This document shows, one piece after another, positions 1 through 8,289 of a DNA stretch of 16,925 bases. The notes under the pieces are model-generated. The model did no database searches. It worked only from the letters and a program-made list of their open reading frames with translations, and was not told the DNA's origin. This DNA is from JBKPNX01 sp046732855 (GTDB lineage Bacteria > Pseudomonadota > Alphaproteobacteria > Geminicoccales > Geminicoccaceae): assembly GCA_046732855.1 (NCBI GenBank), contig JBKPNX010000246.1:1-16925 (forward strand). The letters are read 5' to 3'. The first letter of the stretch is position 1. Each line of letters starts with the position of its first letter. Position numbers and translations under genes: made by a program.

Positions 1-1060
1 GCTCGAACACCGTTTCGAAATCGTCGAGCGCCGAGTTCATCGGCCCCTTGCGCAGCCGCAATCGGATCTGCACCGAGCCGCCCGCCTCGACCTCGAGGCG
101 GTAATGCGCCGCCGCCTTGGTGCCCGTGCACGCCGGATTGACAGACCCCTCCGCGCCGTGGACCAGGTATCCATGGAACGCGTCCTTGAAATGCCCACTG
201 ATGCCCTCGACCCCGAACAGACGGCCGAGATTGCTGTCGTTGTCGGTGAATAGAAGTTCCGGTTGCCCCTCGGCATAGAGACGGTATTCGCCCAGGCGCT
301 TCACACGGGCCGAAAGCGAACCGTCCGCAGCGACGCTGATCTCTGGGCGCTTTGCGTTCTCGCGCCACGACCAGATGTTTCGAAACCAGAGCTGCGGTAG
401 CAGGTGGATGGTCGCCGCCTCGGGGCCACGGTTGTGCACCGTGACCTCCATCAGCACGTCCTCGGCGCCGGCCTTGGCGTACTCGACGAACACGTCGAAA
501 TAGCGATCGTCGTCGAATATCCCGGTGTCGATCAGCTCGAACTCGGCCTGGTCCTTGCCGCGCCCGCGGTTCTCCTCGACCAGCAAGGCGTACGGAAACT
601 CGGCCTGCGGATACTTGTAGAGATACTTCAGGTACGAGTGGGTGGGCGTGGCGTCGAGGTAGTAATATAGCTCCTTCACGTCCTCGCTATGATTGCCCTC
701 GCCGTTGGTCAGGCCGAACAGGCGCTCCTTCAGGATCGGGTCCTTGCCGTTCCACAAGGCGAGCGCCAGGCACAGCCGCTGACTGTCATCGCTGATGCCG
801 GCAATGCCGTCCTCCCCCCAGCGATAGGCGCGCGAGCGCGCCTGGTCGTGCGGGAAATATCGCCAGGCCTCGCCGTCCGCGCTGTAATCCTCGCGTACGG
901 TGCCCCACTGCCGCTCGCTGAGGTATGGCCCCCAGAGCTTCCAGCGTGCCTCGCCGCGGGTGTCCTGGGCGAGGCGCGCGCGTTCCGCACCTTCCGTCTT
1001 GTGCGCCCGGGCCGGCCTGATTGCCGCATCGTCGGGGACGACCTCGTCCTTGAGCAGCAT
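1..1060 (-). CDS. MGH1-like (GH63-like) glucosidase, N-terminal part
   Basis: This reading frame starts at ATG 1060-1058 and stays open to the left edge, giving the first 353 residues; the family is usually about 850-900 residues, so more than half lies outside the window. The start is set by an AAGGGGA ribosome site 6-12 bases upstream. The protein reads KLWGPYLSERQWGTVREDYS near residue 40, followed by a segment with SHDQARSRAYRWGEDG-type wording (here PHDQARSRAYRWGEDG), LFGLTNGEGNHSEDVKE and PTHSYLKYLYKYPQ. I recognise this as the beta-sandwich N-terminal half of large bacterial cytoplasmic glucosidases related to mannosyl-oligosaccharide glucosidase; the catalytic (alpha/alpha) barrel would be off the edge. 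No signal peptide is visible. It lies 18 bases after the debranching-enzyme gene, so the two are probably co-transcribed and act together on alpha-glucans such as glycogen. The exact substrate is not known from sequence. Confidence 0.85.
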   Translation of the reverse strand, partial: MLLKDEVVPDDAAIRPARAHKTEGAERARLAQDTRGEARWKLWGPYLSERQWGTVREDYSADGEAWRYFPHDQARSRAYRWGEDGIAGISDDSQRLCLALALWNGKDPILKERLFGLTNGEGNHSEDVKELYYYLDATPTHSYLKYLYKYPQAEFPYALLVEENRGRGKDQAEFELIDTGIFDDDRYFDVFVEYAKAGAEDVLMEVTVHNRGPEAATIHLLPQLWFRNIWSWRENAKRPEISVAADGSLSARVKRLGEYRLYAEGQPELLFTDNDSNLGRLFGVEGISGHFKDAFHGYLVHGAEGSVNPACTGTKAAAHYRLEVEAGGSVQIRLRLRKGPMNSALDDFETVFE

Positions 1061-1078
1061 GATGATTCCCCTTGTCGC

Positions 1079-3049
1079 TCAGACGGCAGCCCTGACCCGC
1101 CGTTCTTGCGGGCGGGCGTTGTTCTGCATGATCGGGACCTCGACCAGACGGCTCGCGCGCAGCAGTTCGCCGAGTGACCAAGCCTGGAAGGGGCAGCCGT
1201 CCGGCCGGTGCGGCGCCTCGCCGTCAGCAATCTCCGAGACATGACCGAGCCCGGCGACGCCCAGATGCGCGCGCAAAGGTGATAGAAAGCGCTCGTCCGC
1301 CTCCCGCTTCGCATCGACGGTGTCGCCGCGCACGCGCAGCCAGGCCTCGACGAACGGGCCGATCAGCCAGGGCCAGACGGTGCCCTGATGGTAGGCCGAA
1401 TCGCGCTCCCACACGCCGCCGTCGTAGTGCGGGCGGTAGCCGGGTTCGCCCGGCGCGATCGAGCGCAGGCCGAGCGGTGTCAGCAGCCTGCGCTCGACCG
1501 TGTCGACCACGCCGCTGGCATACGGCTCGACAAGCGCCTGATAGGGCAGGCCACCGACCGCCAGGATCTGGTTGGGCCGTACCGCCGGATCGTTGCGGCC
1601 GGCCACATGATCGACGTCGACCACGTCGTACAGGCAGCCGGCTGCCTCGTTCCAGAAGCGCAGCTGGAACGAGGCGAGCGCGAGGCGGTAGAGCGCGCAG
1701 TATTCGGGCCAGGACGAGCCGGCGATGCGCAGCGCATTCAGCCACAATGCCTGCACCTCGACCGGCTTGCCGATGCGCGGCGTGACCACCCGGTCGCCGA
1801 TCTTGGCGTCCATCCAGGTCAGCTGCACGCCGGGCACGCCGGCGGCGAGCAGGCCGTCCGCGTCCATGCGGATGGCAAAGCGCGTGCCGTCGCGGTAGCC
1901 TTCGACGATCTGCCCGATCGCACGCTGTAGGATTTGCCGATCGGCGGCAACAACCACGATCTCGCCCGCGCCTGCGGCCTCGAGCAGTTCGTGCGCCGCG
2001 ATCACGTACCACAGCGAGGCGTCGACCGCGTTGTACTCGGGCTGCTCGCCGGCATCCGGGAAGCGGTTCGGCACCATGCCCTCGGACACCGCCGGCGCCC
2101 AGGCGAGCAGGATGTCGCGCGCCAGCTCGGGCCCGCCCGGCAGGCCCATGAATCCTCGCAGGCTGATGAACGTGTCGCGGCCCCAGTCGGTGAACCATGG
2201 GTAGCCGGCCACGATGGTCCTGCCGGCGCCGCGGCGTACCACGTAGGCATCGGCCGCGCGCTTGAGCGGCGTCCGAAAGCTGCGCCGCCGGCGCGCCTCC
2301 GCATCGAGGAGCCATGCCGCGTCCAGATCGGGCGAGACCTCGCCCGCGGACAGCAGCAGGGTCGCGGCGCTGCCGTTCAGCGCCCAGGTGAACACGCCGG
2401 GCGAGGCGAGGTCCTCGGTGAAGTCGAGGCCGCGTTCGCGCTCGGCGTCGTATTGAAAGTTGCGATACCACTCCGGCTCGTGCCGGTAGCTGCCGTCGGT
2501 TACCGCCGAGATCGCCGGCACGCCGCGATATGGCCGCCAGAGCACGCGCGCGCCGGTGACCTCGGCATTGAAGTCGAAGCCGGGGTTCTCGTGATGCAGG
2601 GCGTGATAGTCGCGCCCCGAGAGGAGCGGGCGCACCATCAGCTGCACCGGGCCTGATGAGGCGCGCCGGCGCCAGCGCACGATGACATGGCCGCGCTCGT
2701 GGCAGGCGAGGACCTCCTGCGTCACCTCGCTGCCGTCGTCGAGGCGAAAGGTCCAGATCGGCCAGCGCTCGTGTTCGAAGCCGGCGATGTGCCGATGGCC
2801 GTCGGGGTGGATCACGTCAGTGGTGTAGCGCTGGGCGCTGAGCGCGAAGCGGCTGCCTGGCGTCTCCACCCACGTCTCGAGGCCATTGACCAGCACCATG
2901 CGCCCAGTCGGCGGCGTGGTTGCGGCGAGCAGCAGCGCATGATAGCGGCGGGTGCGGATGCCCCCGACCGTGCCCGACGCGAAGCCGCCCAGGCCATCGG
3001 CCTCGAGCCATTCTCCATTCAGCAGCTCGGCAGGCAGGGTCGAGGCCAT
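1079..3049 (-). CDS. Glycogen-debranching enzyme (amylo-alpha-1,6-glucosidase type)
   Basis: A 656-residue intact protein. Residues about 11-40 hold the GDE N-terminal signature (EWLEADGLGGFASGTVGG followed by RTRRYHALL). The C-terminal glucosidase barrel has PWFTDWGRDTFISLRGF at about 284-300, MVPNRFPDAGEQPEYNAVDA at about 325-344 with SLWYV after it, and QGTVWPWLIGPF near the end. The acidic residues of DWGRDT and VDASLW correspond to conserved positions of the bacterial/archaeal GDE_C family, which hydrolyses alpha-1,6 branches in glycogen or limit dextrin. The length matches the family. The start ATG is preceded by AGAAGGA with about 8 bases spacing. No signal peptide, so cytoplasmic. The next gene, a GH63-like glucosidase, starts 18 bases downstream. 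Upstream lies the broken MscS gene, whose tail may overlap this start in one frame. Confidence 0.93.
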   Translation of the reverse strand: MASTLPAELLNGEWLEADGLGGFASGTVGGIRTRRYHALLLAATTPPTGRMVLVNGLETWVETPGSRFALSAQRYTTDVIHPDGHRHIAGFEHERWPIWTFRLDDGSEVTQEVLACHERGHVIVRWRRRASSGPVQLMVRPLLSGRDYHALHHENPGFDFNAEVTGARVLWRPYRGVPAISAVTDGSYRHEPEWYRNFQYDAERERGLDFTEDLASPGVFTWALNGSAATLLLSAGEVSPDLDAAWLLDAEARRRRSFRTPLKRAADAYVVRRGAGRTIVAGYPWFTDWGRDTFISLRGFMGLPGGPELARDILLAWAPAVSEGMVPNRFPDAGEQPEYNAVDASLWYVIAAHELLEAAGAGEIVVVAADRQILQRAIGQIVEGYRDGTRFAIRMDADGLLAAGVPGVQLTWMDAKIGDRVVTPRIGKPVEVQALWLNALRIAGSSWPEYCALYRLALASFQLRFWNEAAGCLYDVVDVDHVAGRNDPAVRPNQILAVGGLPYQALVEPYASGVVDTVERRLLTPLGLRSIAPGEPGYRPHYDGGVWERDSAYHQGTVWPWLIGPFVEAWLRVRGDTVDAKREADERFLSPLRAHLGVAGLGHVSEIADGEAPHRPDGCPFQAWSLGELLRASRLVEVPIMQNNARPQERRVRAAV

Positions 3050-3142
3050 GATCTGGATCCTTCTTGGTGGCGGCGGTCCGCTTCCGGGTTCATTTTTGCC
3101 CGACTGCGGTCAGGCAGGGTGCCGTCGCGAACCTCTAATGGC

Positions 3143-5318
3143 TTAGACGAGCTGCCTGACCCGGTGAAATGCTGTTGGCGCCTGGATTCGATAAACGCTG
3201 AACATGATCGCTCGGCCGGCGGCATCTCGTTCGCCGGCGCCTTGATGGCCATCCTGGCCGCCGCTTCCAGCGCGCCGTCGGGGAGGGGCGAGCCCAGGCC
3301 GGACGCATTGACCGTGACGGTCGGGTACGCGAATTTGATGCCGGCCGCATCGAACGCGCGTTTGATCCGCTGTAGCGCCTCCCGCTTGATCACGAATTGC
3401 TCGCCAGGCTTGGCCGTGAACTTGGCGCGCACCATCACGCCGTGGTCGGCAAGCTGATGAATACCCTGCGACTTCAAAGGCTCGATCAGGTTCAGCCCGA
3501 GCTCCGGGTCCTTGAGCATGTCTTTGCCGATCTGCTTGATGATCGCCTTCCTGGTCGACGTCCGTTTCGTGGGTGACCGCGATCTTGAGTTTGACGATCA
3601 CCCAGTCACGGCTGTGATTGGTGAGCGATGTGAGCTCGCCGTAGGGGATCGTATGCAGGGCGCCCCGGTGATGGCGCACGCGCAGCGAGCGGATCGAGAT
3701 GCCTTCGACCGTTCCCTTGAGGCTGCCCGCCTCGATGTATTCGCCGACCCGGAACGCGTCGTCGAGCAGGAAGAACACGCCGGACACCACGTCGCGCACC
3801 AGCGTCTGCGCGCCGAAACCGATCGCGATGCCGACCACGCCCGCGCCGGCCAGCAGCGGCCCGATGTCGATCCCGATCGCCGAGAGGGCGATCATCACCC
3901 AGACCACGACCAGTACCGCAGCATGAATTTGCGCAGCAGCGGCTTCAGCGTGCGCGCGCGGGCGCTCAGCGTGGGGCTGCCCGCGGGATGGGCAGCGAGG
4001 CTTCGGTCGAGCGCAGTTTCGGCGAGCTGCCAGGCGACATAGGCGACCAGCGTCGTGACCAGGATGTTGAACAGCGCATGGGAAAAGACGCTAGCGCCGG
4101 GCGCGCCCACCACCCGAAGCGCGTCAAACCCCCAAAACGAAGGCAAAAGGATGAGGGCGACCGCGGCCAGAACGATGCGGAAGGCGCGCCGGATCACGCG
4201 GATCGTGTGCTGGGATGCGGGCACGGCCGGGTCGTCAGCGCCCAGCACCTGGCCGAGGCCGCTGCCGAAGCCCCTGTCGATCACGGGCAGGGCGACCGCG
4301 AGCAGCACGCTCGCCACGGCCGACCAGATGCCGGACGGGCTGCGGGTTACGATGCTCGCGGCCCACAGGGCCCAGATGACCATGAGATACAGGATGGCAA
4401 ATACGTGCCACGATCTCGCTAGACGGACCCGCAGGGCAGAAGCCTGTCCCGGCTGTTCGCCCAGCAGGACCGCCGCGACCAGCGGCCGGCCCTCGAGAAT
4501 CATGCCGATCAGCAGCAACGCGATCAGCGTGCCGATGGCCAGCGCCAGGATCAGATGCGCTTCGAGCTGCATGCCGGAGAGGATGAGCAGGGCGGCGGTC
4601 AGCCAGCCGATGCTGCCTACTGCGGCGATCGTCACGAGCCAGCGATGCAGGAAGCCGGCAACATGGTCAGATACTGGCAGAAGACGCACGGCCGGCGCAT
4701 CGGGTGCGAGAAGCAGGCGCGCGACCAGCGCCGCGCCGAACGTCACCAGCGCGGCGGTGAGATAGGTCAGGAGGAAGGTGCGCACCGGGTCCGGGGGCTG
4801 GGGCGAAGATCGCGACCAGCGAAATCGCAACGAAGGCGAAAGCGCCGAGGCCGAGCAGATCGACCAGCGCCCGGTAGAGCGCGCGTGCGAGCCTCGCTCC
4901 GAAGCCATCCTCGATTCGGGGCGAGCCTTGGAGTCGCTCCCCCGAGAGGCGCCGGCGTACGACGTGGCGGGCTGCAAGGCCGGTCGCAAGAATGGCGAGC
5001 AGACCACCAACCAGAGTAGCGGGATTGGCCCCTTCGGTGACGCGATGCAACGCGCCCATGACCTCCGCAGGCGCCATGTCAGCACCGTCCGCGAGCTCGG
5101 CCGTGCCTTCGCGCAGATCCTCGGTCAGGCGTTCGAGCGCGCCCCGGTAGTCGACCAGGAGGAGCGCAAAGTCGTCCCCGCCATGCTGCGGTGCGGCGGC
5201 CGGGGCCGCAGCCGGCGAGGGTGTGGGGCGTCTGTCCGAGCGCCGGCAAAGTCATGCCGATCAGCAGCAGAGCGATCCTCACGCACCGCCAGGCGCGACC
5301 CGTGAAGTCGGTTGTCAT
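3143..5318 (-). pseudogene. MscS-family mechanosensitive channel, multiply frameshifted
   Basis: Joining three frames gives a roughly 720-residue MscS-type protein. It starts at ATG 5318 with a signal peptide (RIALLLIGMTLPALGQTP). It then passes through several membrane helices (for example NPATLVGGLLAILATGLAAR and TFLLTYLTAALVTFGAALVA) to the MscS pore and beta domain: DIGPLLAGAGVVGIAIGFGA, QTLVRDVVSGVFFLLDD, FRVGEYIEAG, GTVEGISIRSLRVRH. The cytoplasmic C-terminal part reads TDVDQ then KQIGKDMLKDPELG and PGEQFVIKREALQRIKRAFD. Frame changes fall near 5217-5224, at the G-run 4793-4797, near 3905-3915 and near 3548-3552. Removing one base from the G5 run restores APAPDPVRTF. The family releases solutes through the inner membrane on hypo-osmotic shock. 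It follows ndh by 33 bases and precedes the debranching enzyme. The exact C-terminus is unclear: one frame continues to 3019. Real decay and indel errors cannot be told apart here. Confidence 0.8.
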
Positions 5319-5352
5319 GGCACGATTCCCACCGGTGGCGCGAAGCGCAAGG

Positions 5353-6684
5353 TCATGGCGTCGGGCCGGTGATCAGCCGGGATCCTCGCTCGTAGGTCAG
5401 GTAAGCCCAAAGCCAATTGAGCGAGACCACGAGGCGGTTGCGAAAGCCGATCAGGAAGTAGACGTGGACCAGACCCCAGAGCAGCCAGGCAACTCGCCCC
5501 GAGAACCGGACCCGACCAAAATCGGCGACCGCGGCCTTGCGACCGATGGTAGCGAGATTGCCGAGGTGGCGGTAGCGGAACGGGGGCGGTGGCTTGCGGC
5601 CGGCGATGCGTGCCCGGATCACTTGCGCGACGTATTGGCCCGCCTGCTTGGCGGCCGGAGCGATCCCGGGCAGCGGATTTCCGGCTACGTCGGTCGCGAG
5701 CGCGGTGTCGCCAATGACGAACACCTCAGGGTGGCCCGATAGGGACAGATCGGCTTGGACCTTGACCCGACCCGCGGGGTCCTTCTCCGCGCACAGCCAT
5801 CTCGCGGCGGGCGAGGCGGCGACCCCGGCCGCCCAGAGGAGCGTGCGAGCCGCGATGCGCTCGCCCATGACCACGACGCCAGCTGCAGCGCATTCGGTTA
5901 CCGGTGCCCCGAGGCGGACCTCGACCCCAAGCCGCTCCAGCGCACGCCGGGCGATACTCGACAGCTTCTCTGGGAATGTGGGCAGGACCCGCGGCCCGGC
6001 CTCGATCAGGATGACGCGGGTGTCGCGGGGATCGATGGTGCGGAAGTCGGCCGCGAGGGCCTGTCTGGCCAGCTCGGCGATGGCGCCTGCGAGCTCCACG
6101 CCAGTCGGCCCGCCGCCGATCACGACAAACGTCAGCAGAGCCGCGCGCTCGTTCGGATCCCCGGCGATCTCCGCCTGCTCGAACGCCAGGAGGATGCGCC
6201 GTCGGACGTCGGTCGCGTCCTCGATCTTCTTGAGGCCGGGTGCGACCGGCTCCCACTCGTCGTGGCCGAAATAGGCATGGCGCGCCCCGGTCGCGACGAT
6301 CAGGTAATCGTACGCGACGCGGCGCTCGCCTATCGACACCTGCCGTGCTGCGGCATTGATGCCGGTCACCCGACCGAGCAGCACGGTCGCGTTGCGCTGG
6401 CGTCGAAGGATGCTGCGGATCGGCTGCGCGATGTCGGCTGGCGAGAGTGCGGCGGTCGCCACCTGATAGAGGAGCGGCTGGAACAGGTGGTAGTTGCGTC
6501 GGTCGATGATGGTGACTTGAACGGCCGCGTGCCTGAGCGCAGTCGCCGCGGCAAGCCCGCCGAACCCGGCGCCGACGATCACCACCCGGGGCATACGCAC
6601 GGGAGCTTCCGTGATCGCCTGCCACGACGGCAGGCGCACGGCGAGGGTCGGCGTTGAGTGCATGTTTCGAAGGTGCGCGGTCAT
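5353..6684 (-). CDS. ndh: Type II NADH dehydrogenase (NDH-2 family, FAD)
   Basis: A 443-residue intact flavoprotein. Residues 34-47 form the FAD-binding Rossmann motif (VVIVGAGFGGLAAA), 187-199 the NAD(P)H-binding one (VVIGGGPTGVELA), and 321-327 the second FAD contact (VFVIGDT). The segment PLPGIAPAAKQAGQYVA (338-354) matches the quinone-side AQ motif of NDH-2 enzymes. An amphipathic, aromatic-rich C-terminal stretch (about 398-433, WLLWGLVHVYFLIG and onward) is the usual membrane-anchoring tail. The family passes electrons from NADH to the quinone pool at the inner face of the membrane without pumping protons. The start at 6684 has GAGGGA 6 bases upstream; a later Met at residue 31 is possible because the Rossmann fold begins there. 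It lies 72 bases after the DUF417 gene on the same strand and may share its transcript. Confidence 0.92.
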   Translation of the reverse strand: MTAHLRNMHSTPTLAVRLPSWQAITEAPVRMPRVVIVGAGFGGLAAATALRHAAVQVTIIDRRNYHLFQPLLYQVATAALSPADIAQPIRSILRRQRNATVLLGRVTGINAAARQVSIGERRVAYDYLIVATGARHAYFGHDEWEPVAPGLKKIEDATDVRRRILLAFEQAEIAGDPNERAALLTFVVIGGGPTGVELAGAIAELARQALAADFRTIDPRDTRVILIEAGPRVLPTFPEKLSSIARRALERLGVEVRLGAPVTECAAAGVVVMGERIAARTLLWAAGVAASPAARWLCAEKDPAGRVKVQADLSLSGHPEVFVIGDTALATDVAGNPLPGIAPAAKQAGQYVAQVIRARIAGRKPPPPFRYRHLGNLATIGRKAAVADFGRVRFSGRVAWLLWGLVHVYFLIGFRNRLVVSLNWLWAYLTYERGSRLITGPTP

Positions 6685-6756
6685 GTCTTTCCCTCGCGTC
6701 GGATCCGGCGGCGCCCGGGCTCTCGCCCGGCGCGCCAGCCGTGATCCGAACAGCGG

Positions 6757-7272
6757 TCACTCCGAGGCAACGTGGCGCAGAGCCTCGCCGAGCGACCAGA
6801 TCGCAGCGCCGAGCAGGACCGCGTCCTTCAGGATGAACTGGCCGGGCGCCACCGAGAGCGCGGGAAAGCCGCCGAGGCTCGGTTCCCAGCCAGGTGTCGA
6901 GAACAGAAAGGTCAAGGTTATGACGAAAGTTGCGACCGCCATCAGACTACCGAGCACCGCCGCTGCCGGCGACCAGAGCCGCACCGCGATCAGCACCCCC
7001 GCGGCGATCTCGGCCACCCCGATCAGGTTCGAGGTCGCCTGCACGCTGAAGATCGCGTACAGCCAGGACATCAGCAGGCTGTTCGCGACTAGCGGCTGGA
7101 TCGCGCCGGCCTCGTAGGCGGTGAACTTCATCCCACCGATCCAGAGCAGGACCAGCACCAGCGAGTAGCGTGCGATGTTGAGGCCGAGGGCCTCGAGCTT
7201 GATGCCGATCGTGGCGACGGCATCGGGCTCCAGGCTGAAGGATTGATGAGAAGTTGCGCGTTCAGCAAGCAT
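6757..7272 (-). CDS. rclC: DUF417 family inner-membrane protein (RclC/YkgB-like)
   Basis: A 171-residue membrane protein with about four hydrophobic segments (roughly 34-49, 66-78, 82-97, 105-125). Diagnostic family stretches are LVLLWIGGMKFTAYEA (41-55), PLVANSLLMSWLY (60-72), the STPGW...GGFPALS element (125-140), and GQFILKDAVLLGAA (144-157). These match DUF417 proteins such as E. coli YkgB/RclC, which belongs to the reactive-chlorine resistance regulon; its biochemical activity is not established. The start ATG has GAGGAG 8 bases upstream. It is followed by ndh. No RclR-type regulator and no intact RclA reductase is adjacent, so the symbol reflects family membership rather than proven function. 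A decayed homologous fragment lies about 160 bases upstream. Confidence 0.8.
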   Translation of the reverse strand: MLAERATSHQSFSLEPDAVATIGIKLEALGLNIARYSLVLVLLWIGGMKFTAYEAGAIQPLVANSLLMSWLYAIFSVQATSNLIGVAEIAAGVLIAVRLWSPAAAVLGSLMAVATFVITLTFLFSTPGWEPSLGGFPALSVAPGQFILKDAVLLGAAIWSLGEALRHVASE

Positions 7273-7430
7273 GGCAGGATCTCCTCGTTCTGCGGGCGTC
7301 GGCGCACGGCTGTGGCCCGAAGTTGACTGTCATCGTCGCAGCCGCCGGCGTGAGCGGATTGGCCGGTTTTTCGACCTCGCGATGATCGGAGTTTCGCAGC
7401 GCGCCGGCGGGTGCTGAAATGCCGTGTCTG

Positions 7431-7550
7431 TATGAATTCAATGCCCGTAACGCAGCTGGTGCAGGTCAAGAAAGGGCTGGTCTCGACGAGCAGGGCGCAT
7501 CGCTGCCGCCTCTTAGGCGGTGAACTTCAACCACCGATCAGCACCAGCCG
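7431..7550 (-). pseudogene. Decayed second copy of the DUF417 (RclC-like) gene
   Basis: Read on the minus strand with small frame corrections, this stretch gives RLVLIGG, LKFTA, a stop in place of Tyr, EAAAMRP and LVETSPFLT. This parallels LVLLWIGGMKFTAYEAGAIQ and PLVANSLLMSW of the intact protein at 6757-7272. At the DNA level both contain CTGGTGCTG, ATCGGTGG and TGAAGTTCACCGCCTA in the same order; the remnant lacks 12 bases between the first two and one base before the third. The residues LVETSPFL are those seen in many other DUF417 proteins rather than in the neighbour. It may therefore be an old paralogue or a relic of another family member, not a recent tandem copy. Stop codons and frame changes exclude a functional product. 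Similarity fades below about 7431 and above about 7550. Confidence 0.6.
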
Positions 7551-8289
7551 CAGTGCCGAGACGTACGGCGACAGGCACACCCCGCCGTGGCCAGCGGGAG
7601 GCCGGCCGGTCGGGTCGAAAGCCCGCCCTCGGCGCCGTACCCGATGAGCCGGTTTCGTGTCGCGCGGCAGCACGAACTGCGGACCGCCGGCGGGCGCGGG
7701 TGCCGCCGGCAGAAGCAGAGGCCAAGTCGCAAGCACGGCCGCACCGAGCACCGCAGCGGGGAACACCAGGTACCACGTGGGCGGCAGCCCCACCTGCGAT
7801 CGGCAGCGGGCGAGTCCTGCGTTTTCCAGTGACCCGCCCACCAGCCGAGGCTTGGTCCCTTGCGCGATCAGAGATGGCACCCGAACCGGCAGTGGAGAAA
7901 TCTGGTTTGGTTACCGTATCGATGCTCTTTGGACATGCCAGCACTGCCACCATGCGGCCGTGCGGCGACCCTGCCTCGGCGCGATGGCGGTCGCGCAAGG
8001 GCCGGGTCCGGTACGCCCATTCCGCTCCATCGCTGCGATTATTCCGGGAGCGGAATATATGCCGGGGCGGGGAGGATCTGCGTAGAGGTCCTGGAGCGGC
8101 TTTCCGCTCAAGACACTGGTCGACTTCGCACGCCCGCTCGGCAGCGCCAAATACCTGCTCAATATCAGCGACCGACGAGGTGCTCCTGACCAAGGTTGGA
8201 CAACCTGAATGACGGCCGCGCAAGCTTGACTCGGCGGGGCGCCTTCCGTTCTGCGGGACACCCCAAAGCCCCGCGCCCTTTGCCGAGCT
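7551..8289. other. Region without a recognisable intact gene
   Basis: About 740 bases. Open frames exist on both strands but none has recognisable family motifs or a convincing start site. On the minus strand one frame (to about 7880) holds a hydrophobic segment, TWYLVFPAAVLGAAVLATWP, that could be a membrane-helix relic leading into the DUF417 remnant. On the plus strand, 8104-8208 reads PLKTLVDFARPLGSAKYLLN then ISD, followed in another frame by DEVLLTKVGQPE and a stop at 8210-8212. That looks like the tail of a gene with a frameshift, but I do not recognise it. An 18-base inverted repeat (8040-8057) lies just upstream of that fragment. Overall the stretch looks like decayed coding sequence between two transcription units. 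Confidence 0.4.
8040..8057. promoter_or_regulatory. Perfect inverted repeat, operator-like
   Basis: TATTCCG-GGAG-CGGAATA: two 7-base arms pair perfectly around a 4-base spacer, in a locally A+T-richer patch (the next bases are TAT). It lies in a gene-poor stretch, about 50 bases before an unassigned plus-strand coding remnant and about 230 bases beyond the stop of the ABC transporter. It could be a dimeric regulator site or a small hairpin; there is no T-tract, so a terminator is unlikely. Confidence 0.3.

Noticed and set aside
1224..2471. Long minus-strand frame of 415 residues inside the debranching-enzyme gene
   Set aside because: Arg/Ala/Gly-rich shadow of the GC-rich real gene in another frame, with no family motif.
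5726..6760. 344-residue minus-strand frame overlapping ndh
   Set aside because: Out-of-frame shadow of the NADH dehydrogenase; low-complexity Arg/Pro-rich translation.
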